64,000 bases of DNA from Maribacter sp044594925 (GTDB lineage: Bacteria > Bacteroidota > Bacteroidia > Flavobacteriales > Flavobacteriaceae): assembly GCF_044594925.1 (NCBI RefSeq), contig NZ_CP138991.1, positions 930,001-994,000 on the forward strand, given 5' to 3'. This document shows positions 36,662-45,966 of this stretch, piece after piece; positions within the stretch are counted from its first letter, which is position 1; each line of letters starts with the position of its first letter. A model generated the notes under the pieces. That model did no database searches. It saw only the letters and a program-made list of their open reading frames with translations, and was not told the DNA's origin. The translations under genes were made by a program, and so were the position numbers.

Positions 36662-37888
36662 ATGAGAAATTGGATTATTTTGTTCGTTTTTATATTCATG
36701 CTATACGGCTGTGCCTCCAACGAGAAAAAAGTGCTACTAAAAAGCGGAATCTGGCAGGCAGAATTGATGGTGATGGACAATCAGGTATTACCATTCAATT
36801 TTGAGTTGCAGAAAACGCCAGGAGGGGTTTATGGTATGAATATTTTCAATGCTGAGGAGCTCATTCAAGTTGATGAAATTAGCATTGCCGGAGATTCTAT
36901 TTTGATTAAAACACCGGTTTTCGAGGGCTATATAGCGGGAACTTTCACAGAGAATAGCATTTCAGGAGAATTCATCAAAGAAAGCTTGGATAGGATTGTG
37001 CCTTTCAGTGCGCAATTTGGTGAGCCGGAAAGATTCCCGAATGTTGAAAAGCCTCTAGTTGATATATCTGGAATATGGGAAACAGCATTTAGCCCGGAAA
37101 CGGATGACACCTATATGGGTAAAGGTATTTTTACGCAAAAAAATGGCAGAGTAACGGGAACGTTTAGGACCGCGACGGGAGACTACAGATATCTTGACGG
37201 GGTTATGGACGGTGATTCGTTAAAATTATCCGCTTTTGATGGTGCACATGCATTTTTATTTACCGGTAAGGTAGCGGATAGCGTAATAAACGGAACGTTC
37301 TATTCCGGAAATCATTTTAAAGAACCTTTTATTGCGAAAAGGAATTCAATATATGAATTGCCCAGTCCGGATTCGCTGACCTTTCTAAATGAAGGCTATG
37401 AAAAACTAGCGTTTTCTTTTCCTGACAGTAGTGGGAATATGGTTTCGCTTGAAGACGAGCGTTTTAAAGGCAAAGTTGTTATTGTTCAAATAATGGGCAC
37501 CTGGTGCCCTAACTGTTTGGATGAGACGAAGTTTTTGGTAGATTTCACAAAGAAGAATTCCTCAGAAGACCTTGAAATCATTGGTTTAGCCTTTGAGTAT
37601 GCCAAGACTTCTGAAGGTGCTCAAAAAAGTATAAAACGTTTGGTAGACAGGGTGGGAGTACCATATCCCATTCTTTTGGCACAGTACGGAACTGAGGATA
37701 AGAAATTAGCTCAGGAGAAATTACCGATGCTAAATCATGTTTTGTCTTATCCAACGACAATTTTTATTGATAAAAAAGGCGAAGTACGTAAAATACATAC
37801 GGGTTTTAACGGGCCTGCTACGGGTGAAAAATATGTGGCGTTCAAACAGGACTTCAACACCTTCGTAAATACACTTTTGAAAGAGTAG
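36662..37888 (+). CDS. TlpA-type thioredoxin lipoprotein
   Basis: A 408-residue lipoprotein (lipobox LYGCASN). The first 230 residues are beta-rich without recognised family (two repeated sections, each with a GxFxExxxxxxDF-like pattern). The C-terminal thioredoxin domain holds the redox pair in MGTWCPNCLDE, as in TlpA/ResA proteins that reduce periplasmic disulfides. The ATG at 36662 replaces a TTG ten codons earlier. Last residues abut the leuB stop codon. Confidence 0.86.
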   Translation: MRNWIILFVFIFMLYGCASNEKKVLLKSGIWQAELMVMDNQVLPFNFELQKTPGGVYGMNIFNAEELIQVDEISIAGDSILIKTPVFEGYIAGTFTENSISGEFIKESLDRIVPFSAQFGEPERFPNVEKPLVDISGIWETAFSPETDDTYMGKGIFTQKNGRVTGTFRTATGDYRYLDGVMDGDSLKLSAFDGAHAFLFTGKVADSVINGTFYSGNHFKEPFIAKRNSIYELPSPDSLTFLNEGYEKLAFSFPDSSGNMVSLEDERFKGKVVIVQIMGTWCPNCLDETKFLVDFTKKNSSEDLEIIGLAFEYAKTSEGAQKSIKRLVDRVGVPYPILLAQYGTEDKKLAQEKLPMLNHVLSYPTTIFIDKKGEVRKIHTGFNGPATGEKYVAFKQDFNTFVNTLLKE

Positions 37889-37893
37889 GGGAA

Positions 37894-39012
37894 TTAAATG
37901 ATAGTAGATTTTCCTAAATCGATATTTTCATCATTGATGTTGAAGCTACCATCCAGTTCCATAATATTATCGGCGATAAAGTCGCCAACATAGTCCGTTC
38001 CGTATTTGCTGCTACCCATAATATCCGCAGTAACAATTTTCTTTGAAAAAGACTTTAAGACGGCGGCGACCACTGCGTCTGATTCTTCATTTAGTTTAAA
38101 GTGTTGCAATAACATAGCGGCGCTTAAAATGGATGCAACAGGATTTGCTATATTTTTATCCTTCGCTTCTGGATAAGAACCGTGAATAGGCTCGAACATG
38201 GCAAAATCAGTTCCAACGGATGCTGAAGGAAGTAGACCAATAGAACCTGCAATGACACTTCCTTGATCCGATAGGATATCGCCGAACATATTATCGGTCA
38301 AAATAACATCGAACTGATTTGGGTCTAGAATCATTTGAACCGCGGCATTATCTATAAACAGGGATTCTAGTGTTACTTCTGGATAACTTTCAGCAATAGT
38401 ATAAACAACTCTTCGCCATAGTCGCGAGGTTTCTAAGACATTTGCTTTATCTACCAAAGTCACTTTTCTTTTCCTTCCTTTAGCAGCTTTAAAGGCTAAA
38501 TGTGCAATTCTGCTAATTTCCGCTTCCGTGTAAGTGCAGGTGTCAGTGGCAGAAGTTTTAGTATCATCCACAATTTTATCTCCGTAATAAATTCCACCCG
38601 ATAATTCACGGTAGATGACCAAATCTGTATTTTTTACTACTTTTTTTGATAAGGGCGATTGTTTTACGAGAGCTGGGAATACTTTTACGGGCCTAATGTT
38701 TGCAAAAAGACCAAGTTCTTTTCTTAAGCGCAGTAGTCCCTGTTCTGGCCATACTTTGGCTTTAGGGTTTCCGTCGTATTCCGGAGCGCCTATTGCCCCA
38801 AAAAGAACGGCATCGGCCTGTTTGCAGATGTCCAATGTGCTTGCAGGCAAGGGGTCTCCAGTTTTTGCGATAGCGCCAGCTCCTACAGTTGCTTGGGTAA
38901 AGGTAAATTTATGTCCAAAAGTATCCTCGACGGAACGCAAACACTTTATGGATTGTGCCACAACTTCCGGCCCAATTCCGTCTCCACCAAGGACTGCTAT
39001 TTTTAGTTGCAT
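37894..39012 (-). CDS. leuB: 3-isopropylmalate dehydrogenase
   Basis: Third enzyme step of leucine synthesis: oxidative decarboxylation of 3-isopropylmalate with NAD. The 372 residues have VLGGDGIGPEVV, the substrate-binding ELSGGIYYG, catalytic KANVLETSRLWR, DNMFGDILSDQGSV and EPIHGSYPEAKDKNIANP. It starts within the leuA stop codon (1-bp overlap). leuC and leuD are not in the window. Confidence 0.96.
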   Translation of the reverse strand: MQLKIAVLGGDGIGPEVVAQSIKCLRSVEDTFGHKFTFTQATVGAGAIAKTGDPLPASTLDICKQADAVLFGAIGAPEYDGNPKAKVWPEQGLLRLRKELGLFANIRPVKVFPALVKQSPLSKKVVKNTDLVIYRELSGGIYYGDKIVDDTKTSATDTCTYTEAEISRIAHLAFKAAKGRKRKVTLVDKANVLETSRLWRRVVYTIAESYPEVTLESLFIDNAAVQMILDPNQFDVILTDNMFGDILSDQGSVIAGSIGLLPSASVGTDFAMFEPIHGSYPEAKDKNIANPVASILSAAMLLQHFKLNEESDAVVAAVLKSFSKKIVTADIMGSSKYGTDYVGDFIADNIMELDGSFNINDENIDLGKSTII

Positions 39013-40184
39013 TAACTAATGCTTTGTAGTGTTATATTACTTGCTTCAATAATTTGATGAATATCTTCATCAAGAATCTCTTTCTTTCTATCGGCAAATT
39101 TTAAAAACTCATCATACACTTCATCCAGCTGTAGTTTGGTAAGTTCATAACCAACTATTTTAGCTCTGTATGCCAAAGCCGCTCTACCGCTTCTTGCAGT
39201 TAACACAATCGAGGATTCTGTAACACCTACTTCTGCAGGGTCTATGATTTCATAAGTTTCTCTATTCTTGATGACACCATCTTGGTGAATTCCAGAGCTA
39301 TGGGCAAAGGCGTTAGCCCCTACGATTGCTTTGTTCGGTTGTACTACCATGCCCATTTTCTGAGATACCATTTTGCTGGTATCGTATAATAATTTGCTAT
39401 TGATCGTAGTATCCAAGTTAAGATCGGGATGTTGTCTGAGTATCATAACAACCTCCTCTAAAGAAGTGTTTCCTGCGCGCTCACCAATACCATTGATTGT
39501 ACATTCTATTTGGCGTGCTCCGTTAATAACCCCAGCGATGGAGTTCGCTGTAGCCAGCCCAAGGTCGTTGTGGCAATGACAAGAAAGTATGGCTTTGTCG
39601 ATCCCTGTTACATTCTCCTTTAAATATTTCATTTTGGCTCCATATTCCTCTGGCAGACAATAGCCTGTGGTATCCGGAATATTGAGTACGGTAGCACCAG
39701 CTTTAATAACCGCTTCGCAAACGCGTGCTAAAAATTCATTATCGGTTCTGCCTGCATCTTCGGCATAGAATTCTACATCTTCCACGAATGTCTTTGCATA
39801 GCTCACCGCATCAACGGCTCTTTCTATGATAGCATCTCTATTAGAATTGAATTTGAATTTTATGTGTGAATCAGAAGTGCCAATACCAGTATGAATACGG
39901 GGTTTTTTAGCATGTTTTAGCGCTTCAGCAGCAACTTCGATATCTTTTTTTACCGCTCTCGTTAGTCCACAAACCGTAGCGTTCTTAACCAATTTGGCAA
40001 TACTCTCCACAGATTTAAAATCTCCAGGGCTAGATATTGGAAAACCAGCTTCTATGATGGTAACGCCAAGCGCATCTAAGCGTTCTGCAATAACTAGTTT
40101 TTGTTCCATGTCTAATTTACAGCCCGGAACCTGCTCGCCATCTCTAAGCGTAGTATCAAAAATTTGTACTATATCTTTGCTCAT
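39012..40184 (-). CDS. leuA: 2-isopropylmalate synthase, short form without regulatory domain
   Basis: Condenses acetyl-CoA with 2-oxoisovalerate in the first committed step of leucine synthesis. The 390-residue TIM-barrel protein has IFDTTLRDGEQVPG, the metal-binding HCHNDLGLA and GIGERAGNTSLEE, and AFAHSSGIHQDG. It ends after the linker (about 390 residues) and lacks the C-terminal leucine-binding LeuA dimerisation domain of the 500-residue forms, so classic leucine feedback control is not expected. Cotranscribed with leuB. Confidence 0.9.
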   Translation of the reverse strand: MSKDIVQIFDTTLRDGEQVPGCKLDMEQKLVIAERLDALGVTIIEAGFPISSPGDFKSVESIAKLVKNATVCGLTRAVKKDIEVAAEALKHAKKPRIHTGIGTSDSHIKFKFNSNRDAIIERAVDAVSYAKTFVEDVEFYAEDAGRTDNEFLARVCEAVIKAGATVLNIPDTTGYCLPEEYGAKMKYLKENVTGIDKAILSCHCHNDLGLATANSIAGVINGARQIECTINGIGERAGNTSLEEVVMILRQHPDLNLDTTINSKLLYDTSKMVSQKMGMVVQPNKAIVGANAFAHSSGIHQDGVIKNRETYEIIDPAEVGVTESSIVLTARSGRAALAYRAKIVGYELTKLQLDEVYDEFLKFADRKKEILDEDIHQIIEASNITLQSIS

Positions 40185-40330
40185 TATATTTACGTAGTTT
40201 TAGCTAGTTAAACGAATATATAACGCTGTACACTAAATATGTGATTTTTGTTACGGTATTTACAATGTTAATACACTTTTTTGAGTATTCAAAACATTGG
40301 TATTCAATTATTTAAACTCTTTTTTTTACG

Positions 40331-41875
40331 ATGACAAATGCGCATAAAGATGCCTTGTTCGTTTTGGTAAAATCATTATCCAAATCAGAGAAGCGTCAAT
40401 TTAAACTATATGTTGGTCGCTTAGGGGTGAATGCAGATGCAAAATTCCTGGCTTTGTTCAATCTTTTGGATAAAATAAAACAGTACGATGAAAAGGTGAT
40501 TTTAGAGAGTGGTATTGTCAAAAAAGCACAGCTTTCTAACTTAAAGGCACACCTTTACAAACAGATTTTAGTCAGTTTGCGACTAAATCCGGTGAACCAG
40601 AATATTCGCGTACAATTGCGGGAGCAACTGGATTTTGCAACAATCTTATATCAAAAAGGACTCTACAAACAAAGTTTAAAAATTTTGGATAAGGCAAAGA
40701 CCATTGCTATTGATAATCAAGAGAAGAATATTGCCTACGAAATTGTTGAATTAGAAAAGATAATAGAGACACAGTATATCACCAGAAGTATTCCGGACAG
40801 GGCTAATGAATTAGCCGTACAGGCTAAAGAATTATCGGGTCAAAATGTAATGACCAGTAAGCTGTCCAATTTGTCCTTACAACTTTATGGGATGATGCTT
40901 AAAGTAGGGTACGCCCGCAGCGATGAAGACTACAAAAAAGTAAAGGATTATTTTAATAAACAACTTCCAAAATACGATCTGGATACCTTAGATTTTAGAG
41001 AAAAACTTTGGCTTTATAAGGCACATTTATGGTATAGTTTTTTAACCCAAGACTTCCTTTCTTGTTATAAATATGCCAATAAGTGGGTGGATTTATTTTA
41101 TGAAAATAAGGAGATGATTTATTTAAATCCTGTTTTCTTTTTAAAGGGAAATCATTATTTGTTAGAATCCTTATTTTATGTTAAATACAGCTCTCAATTT
41201 AAACAAACACTTGAAAGACTTGAAATTACGCTTAAGGATAAAGATTTTCCAAAAAACGATAACATAAGCTCCCTTGCATTTATCTATTTAAACGCGAATA
41301 AATTGAACCTTCACTTTTTAGAAGGCACTTTCGAAAAAGGCCTCTATTTGGTTAAAATTGTTGAATACGGAATTAATAAACATAGAGACCGTATAGATGC
41401 ACATCATGTAATGGTACTGTATTATAAAATAGCGTGTTTGTATTTTGGAATAGGTGATAATAAGACCTGTATTCAGTATTTGAAAAAAATTATAGAGAAT
41501 AAGAGTCTAAAAATGCGCGAAGATCTCATGTGTTTTGCACGGGTGCTCAGTTTGGTCGCGCATTATGAGGCCGGGATGGATTACCATTTAGAAGTACAAT
41601 TGAAAAGTACCTATAAATTCCTTCTGAAAATGAATGATATGCATGCTGTACAAAAGGAGATGATAAAATTTCTACGAAGTTTAGGAGGCATTTATCCCAA
41701 TGAATTGAGGGGTGAGTTCCAGAAATTGCATACCGAACTGAAGAAGTATGAAAATCACCCGTATGAAAAGCGGGCATTTTTATATTTAGATATTATTTCT
41801 TGGTTAGAAAGCCATTTGGAGAACAAACCGGTATCGCAGATTATACGCGAAAAAGCCTTACTTCATACCAGATAA
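40331..41875 (+). CDS. Conserved helical-repeat protein of unknown function
   Basis: A 514-residue cytosolic protein with no signal peptide; almost entirely alpha-helical with TPR-like pairs (FATILYQKGLYKQSLKILDKA, LVKIVEYGINKHRDRIDAH). The N-terminus (LVKSLSKSEKRQFKLYV) is strongly basic. Not recognised as a named family. Divergent from leuA; followed 16 bp later by an EamA transporter gene. Confidence 0.72.
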   Translation: MTNAHKDALFVLVKSLSKSEKRQFKLYVGRLGVNADAKFLALFNLLDKIKQYDEKVILESGIVKKAQLSNLKAHLYKQILVSLRLNPVNQNIRVQLREQLDFATILYQKGLYKQSLKILDKAKTIAIDNQEKNIAYEIVELEKIIETQYITRSIPDRANELAVQAKELSGQNVMTSKLSNLSLQLYGMMLKVGYARSDEDYKKVKDYFNKQLPKYDLDTLDFREKLWLYKAHLWYSFLTQDFLSCYKYANKWVDLFYENKEMIYLNPVFFLKGNHYLLESLFYVKYSSQFKQTLERLEITLKDKDFPKNDNISSLAFIYLNANKLNLHFLEGTFEKGLYLVKIVEYGINKHRDRIDAHHVMVLYYKIACLYFGIGDNKTCIQYLKKIIENKSLKMREDLMCFARVLSLVAHYEAGMDYHLEVQLKSTYKFLLKMNDMHAVQKEMIKFLRSLGGIYPNELRGEFQKLHTELKKYENHPYEKRAFLYLDIISWLESHLENKPVSQIIREKALLHTR

Positions 41876-41891
41876 GTTACTAGCAAAATCT

Positions 41892-42770
41892 ATGAAACGT
41901 ATTAACTTTTCCCATCTGCTGGAGATTAATCTGGCAATGTTATTCATTGGTACCTCTGGTGCCTTGGGAAGGTATGTGGAACTTCCAGTTCCCGTAACCA
42001 TCGCGTGCAGGGGGCTTCTTGCATTTGTACTTCTTTACATTTTCTGCAGATGGAAGAGAATTTCCTTAAAGGTATATCGGAAAGATTTGCCTGTTATTAT
42101 TTTAAGTGGGCTATTGATGGGATTGCACTGGGTAACCTATTTCTATGCCTTACAATGGTCTAATGTTGCTATTGGAATGCTATCCTTATTTACTTATCCG
42201 GTTATAACGGCCTTTTTGGAACCCCTGCTGTTAAAGACAAAATTGCAATGGATGCATTTGCTATTGGGAGCGCTTGTAATTAGTGGAATATATTTCTTAG
42301 CACCCACCTTTGACATTAAAGAATCTAACACCATAGCGATTGGTATTGGGGTTTTCTCTGCATTTTGCTATGCCTTACGGAATCTGGTCCTAAAATCACA
42401 GGTGAACAAATACCACGGTTCTATGCTCATGGTGTATCAAGTAGGTATTGTGGGCTTGGCCTTACTACCCTTTGTATTTTATACGGATATTAGCATGGTT
42501 ATGGGGCAATGGCAAGGTCTGTTGGTGCTGGCCTTATTGACCACCGCCGTAGGTCACACTTTATTCTTAATGACCTTCAAACACTTTAGCATTACAACAG
42601 TGAGTATTCTAAGCAGCATACAACCCGTTTATGGTATACTCATAGGCATTATCTTCTTAAGGGAAATACCTGAGCTAAGAACCGTTTTTGGTGGCGTATT
42701 AATATTGGCTTCCGTCGTTATCGAAAGTTTTAGGGTAACCAGAAAACCGAAACTTACTGTTCCGGATTAA
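41892..42770 (+). CDS. EamA/DMT-family transporter
   Basis: A 292-residue inner-membrane protein with ten predicted helices in two EamA repeats (HLLEINLAMLFIGTSGALGRY at the first, IAIGIGVFSAFCYALRNLV in the second half). Family members export amino acids, nucleobases or other metabolites; substrate unknown. Overlaps the convergent DUF4252 gene by 17 bp. Confidence 0.88.
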   Translation: MKRINFSHLLEINLAMLFIGTSGALGRYVELPVPVTIACRGLLAFVLLYIFCRWKRISLKVYRKDLPVIILSGLLMGLHWVTYFYALQWSNVAIGMLSLFTYPVITAFLEPLLLKTKLQWMHLLLGALVISGIYFLAPTFDIKESNTIAIGIGVFSAFCYALRNLVLKSQVNKYHGSMLMVYQVGIVGLALLPFVFYTDISMVMGQWQGLLVLALLTTAVGHTLFLMTFKHFSITTVSILSSIQPVYGILIGIIFLREIPELRTVFGGVLILASVVIESFRVTRKPKLTVPD

Positions 42771-43284
42771 TGCTTGGGGTACCGCTTCCAAATTGATTCA
42801 ATAAACCTTCCCCTAAGGTTTCAAATTCATTGTTTTTAGCCATATCACGCACTTTTACAGGATCAAAGTTACCATTGAAGTAAAGAAAGGAACCGTTCTG
42901 ATTATTATTGTTATATATTAATATTTCTTTAACCGTATTCTTCTTTTCCCGTATAGAAACTACGTTTCTTTTTAACTCGTCGTTTTTGCGGTAAACCTCT
43001 ATAAATGAATTACCGGTAATACCGTTCATCTGTTTGTTCAAAAACTGTGTTCGGGTAGGAGTTGCACTAGGGAACTGCATGTATCTTAAGTCTCTGGTAT
43101 TTCCAACAAGGGATTGCATCTCCGGAGAAATATTACTGATTAGGGTTAACATGAATTGTGGTACCCGTACTGCTGTAACTTGGTTATCGTTCTTATGTGC
43201 ATTATAGAAGGTGTCAATTGAATTGTAGCTTCCGCAGCCAGAAATAAGGAACAATAGAAGTAAAGTACTTAGTTTTCGTATCAT
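42754..43284 (-). CDS. DUF4252 lipoprotein
   Basis: A 176-residue lipoprotein (lipobox LISGCGSY) started at the ATG at 43284; the longer reading frame runs 26 codons upstream, into the end of the pseudouridine synthase gene. Motifs FYNAHKNDNQVTAVRVPQFML and RYMQFPS fit the DUF4252 family, recalled from Bacteroidota genomes. Function unknown. Confidence 0.78.
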   Translation of the reverse strand: MIRKLSTLLLLFLISGCGSYNSIDTFYNAHKNDNQVTAVRVPQFMLTLISNISPEMQSLVGNTRDLRYMQFPSATPTRTQFLNKQMNGITGNSFIEVYRKNDELKRNVVSIREKKNTVKEILIYNNNNQNGSFLYFNGNFDPVKVRDMAKNNEFETLGEGLLNQFGSGTPSINPEQ

Positions 43285-43318
43285 GGTTTTGTGTTTAGTG
43301 TGTTTAAAAATACAAATA

Positions 43319-44017
43319 TTAGGAACATGCATCCCAAATAGGGTCTTTGGGTACCGGGGCAACTATAGTCAAGGGTTCTTTTTTTACCGGATGTATAAAA
43401 TGTAATTTCCTTGCATGTAAATGAATACTTCCGTCTGGGTTACTACGGTTCGCACCATATTTTAAGTCACCCTTAATGGGACTTCCTATGCCGGATAATT
43501 GCGAGCGTATTTGATGATGTCTACCGGTTTTAAGGTCAACCTCTAGCAAGTAATAATTATTCAATTCTTTAATTAACCGATACGCTAGAATAGCTTTTTT
43601 ACTATCGGGTACTTCCTTTTTGTGTGCATAGGATTTGTTTTGCTTTGGATTTCTCTTCAACCAATGAACAAGGGTGTCTTCAGTTTTATTCGGAAGATTT
43701 TTAACCACGGCCCAATAGGTTTTTTCCGTACCGCGCTCTGCAAAAAGCTTATTCAACCTTGGAAGTGCTTTAGACGTTTTGGCAAATACCACAATACCCG
43801 AGGTAGGCCGGTCTAAACGATGCACCACGCCTAAATATACATTTCCGGGCTTATCATACTTTACTTTTAGGTATTCCTTGACCACTTCGCTTAAGGGAGT
43901 ATCACCAGTTTTATCTCCTTGTACAATGTCCCCTGGCCTTTTATTGACCACAATAAGGTGATTATCCTCATGCAGCACCTGAAGATTCTTTGCGTTAGAA
44001 TGTTGGTTTTTTGGCAA
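43319..44017 (-). CDS. RluA-type RNA pseudouridine synthase
   Basis: A 232-residue enzyme converting uridine to pseudouridine in rRNA or tRNA. The catalytic Asp lies in VVHRLDRPTSGIVVFAK; other motifs KTGRHHQIRSQL and GDLKYGANR are intact. It lacks the N-terminal S4 domain and is a short RluA-like form. No ATG near the start; a TTG at 44017 is the best start and gives LQVLHEDNHLIVVNKRPGD near the beginning. Its RNA target is not predictable. Confidence 0.88.
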   Translation of the reverse strand: MPKNQHSNAKNLQVLHEDNHLIVVNKRPGDIVQGDKTGDTPLSEVVKEYLKVKYDKPGNVYLGVVHRLDRPTSGIVVFAKTSKALPRLNKLFAERGTEKTYWAVVKNLPNKTEDTLVHWLKRNPKQNKSYAHKKEVPDSKKAILAYRLIKELNNYYLLEVDLKTGRHHQIRSQLSGIGSPIKGDLKYGANRSNPDGSIHLHARKLHFIHPVKKEPLTIVAPVPKDPIWDACS

Positions 44018-44027
44018 TTTTCTTTTG

Positions 44028-44531
44028 TTAAATGGAGAGCTTTTTATGCGTAAGGCTTAATAGTAGAATCAGCAGTACGCCAAACGTAACGGAAACATCC
44101 GCCATATTAAAAATACCCGTTTTTAGTACGCCGAGTCTTATCTGAAAAAAGTCGGTTACGGAACCATAATAAATACGGTCTATCAGGTTTCCGATACCAC
44201 CGCCTATCACAAAGGCAAATGCTATAATGAGCCAAATATTTAAATCGGTCTTAGTCAGTGTTCTGTAGAGTAGAATAAGTAACACGATTAAGGGCAGTCC
44301 TTGTAAAAGAATTTTTTTAACGAAGGGAGGGAAATTGGCTCCAAATCCCAACATAGCTCCTTTGTTCTCGATATTAGTGAGAATAAAATGGTCGTCAATA
44401 AGTTCAATATAATCTTTGCTTCTCACCTTATCCCGTACTACTTCTTTTGATATTTGGTCGCAACCAATGTTAAGAAGCACTAATAGAATTATATACAAAC
44501 GGGATAAGAACGGTTTCCTTTGCAGTTCCAT
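44028..44531 (-). CDS. lspA: Lipoprotein signal peptidase
   Basis: Aspartyl membrane protease that removes signal peptides from prolipoproteins, needed for the many lipoproteins encoded here. The 167-residue protein has four helices, CDQISKEVV near the start, NKGAMLGFG, and the two catalytic aspartates in GGIGNLIDRI and IFNMADVSVTFG. Lies 10 bp upstream of the pseudouridine synthase gene and 6 bp downstream of panB, likely one operon. Confidence 0.93.
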   Translation of the reverse strand: MELQRKPFLSRLYIILLVLLNIGCDQISKEVVRDKVRSKDYIELIDDHFILTNIENKGAMLGFGANFPPFVKKILLQGLPLIVLLILLYRTLTKTDLNIWLIIAFAFVIGGGIGNLIDRIYYGSVTDFFQIRLGVLKTGIFNMADVSVTFGVLLILLLSLTHKKLSI

Positions 44532-44537
44532 GAACTT

Positions 44538-45356
44538 TTAGTATTGTTCTTTATCGCTTGGAAAATCTTGACTTTTTACGTCTTTTACGTAGTTGGAAAT
44601 AGCATTGCCCATTTCTTCGTACAAATTCATATATCTTCTTAGAAACCGAGGATTAAATTCATGTGTCATACCCAACAAATCGTGTATTACCAGTACTTGC
44701 CCATCTGCATGTTTGCCACCTCCTATACCAATGGTGGGTATCGTAAGACTTTCGGAAACTTTTTTCGTGAGTTCAGCAGGTATTTTTTCAAGAACTAAAC
44801 CAAAACAACCTAATTTTTCTAGAAGCTTGGCATCTTCCATCAATTTTTCCGCCTCTTCTTCCTCCTTAGCCCTTACCGTGTATGTTCCGAACTTATAAAT
44901 GGATTGTGGCGTTAGGCCCAAATGACCCATGACCGGTATACCGGCGGCAAGGATACGCTTTACGGATTCTTTTATTTCTGCGCCGCCTTCAACTTTTACA
45001 GCATGTGCACCACTTTCTTTCATAATGCGAATGGCTGAACGTAGCGCTTCCTTAGGGTCGCTCTGGTAGCTTCCAAAAGGCAGATCCACTACGACCAAAC
45101 ATCTTTGAATAGCTCTGATTACCGAAGACGCATGATAAATCATTTGGTCTAGGGTAATGGGTAAAGTAGTCTCATGGCCTGCCATAACGTTACTGGCGGA
45201 ATCCCCAACGAGAATAACATCTACATTGGCTGCATCTACTATTTTGGCCATGGAGTAATCATAGGCCGTTAACATGGAGATTTTCTCTCCGTTCTTTTTC
45301 ATGTCCACCAAGGACTTTACGGTAACTCTTTTGTATTCTTTTTTAGCTATGGACAT
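44538..45356 (-). CDS. panB: 3-methyl-2-oxobutanoate hydroxymethyltransferase
   Basis: First step of pantothenate synthesis: transfers a hydroxymethyl group to 2-oxoisovalerate. The 272 residues show ISMLTAYDYSMA, VGDSASNVMAG (metal-binding Asp), GIPVMGHLGLTPQS, and IPTIGIGGGKHADGQVLV. Full length for the decameric family. It shares the substrate pool 2-oxoisovalerate with LeuA. Heads the panB-lspA-pseudouridine synthase group; panC is not nearby. Confidence 0.96.
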   Translation of the reverse strand: MSIAKKEYKRVTVKSLVDMKKNGEKISMLTAYDYSMAKIVDAANVDVILVGDSASNVMAGHETTLPITLDQMIYHASSVIRAIQRCLVVVDLPFGSYQSDPKEALRSAIRIMKESGAHAVKVEGGAEIKESVKRILAAGIPVMGHLGLTPQSIYKFGTYTVRAKEEEEAEKLMEDAKLLEKLGCFGLVLEKIPAELTKKVSESLTIPTIGIGGGKHADGQVLVIHDLLGMTHEFNPRFLRRYMNLYEEMGNAISNYVKDVKSQDFPSDKEQY

Positions 45357-45483
45357 CCATTAAAATTTATTCTGCTAAAAATAAGGAGTTTTCATGAGAA
45401 TTCGCGTCTTATCTTAACACGGACTCGTTTGTCTTTTAAAGATAGATTATGCTTATTTTTAAAGACGCGTTAAACGAATAAAT

Positions 45484-45954
45484 ATGAAACAGTTACTAGG
45501 AATACTATGTTGTTTTTCTTTTGCCATGACTTTAGCTCAGGAAGATACCACGGCGGTAAAGAACACGATAAAAGATTTTTTCACTTCTTTTCATGCCCAA
45601 GATGCCATCGGAATGAAAAAGGTTGTGGATACCGCTATAGTACTGCAGACCATTGGAGCTCAAAAAGATGGTATTCAACGTTTACGAACCGAAAACTTTG
45701 ACGATTTGGTACATGCTATTACTAGTATTCCCGATTCTGTGCAATTTGAAGAACGTATTTTAGATTATTCCATTCAAATAGACGGGGCTATGGCCAATGC
45801 CTGGACGCCTTATGAATTCTGGTTAAATAACGAGTTTCATCATTGCGGTGTCAATTCCTTTCAGCTTTTTAAGGACAAGGGAAAATGGAAGATTATTTAT
45901 TTGATAGATACCCGTAGGAGGGAAGGTTGCGAAAACACGCCCGGTAAACCCTAG
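45484..45954 (+). CDS. Secreted NTF2-like (SnoaL-type) protein
   Basis: A 156-residue protein with a signal peptide (MKQLLGILCCFSFAMTLAQ) and an NTF2-like cone fold: an N-terminal helix (TIKDFFTSFHAQDAIGMKKVV), then strands with FEERILDYSIQIDGAMANAWTPYEFWLN and FQLFKDKGKWKIIYLIDTRR. No catalytic residues can be assigned; probably a small-ligand binding or accessory protein. Convergent with the ThuA gene. Confidence 0.85.
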   Translation: MKQLLGILCCFSFAMTLAQEDTTAVKNTIKDFFTSFHAQDAIGMKKVVDTAIVLQTIGAQKDGIQRLRTENFDDLVHAITSIPDSVQFEERILDYSIQIDGAMANAWTPYEFWLNNEFHHCGVNSFQLFKDKGKWKIIYLIDTRRREGCENTPGKP

Positions 45955-45966
45955 ATTTAAATGCCG

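Noticed and set aside
38615..39019. 134-residue plus-strand ORF
   Set aside because: Antisense to leuB, which carries all its catalytic motifs.
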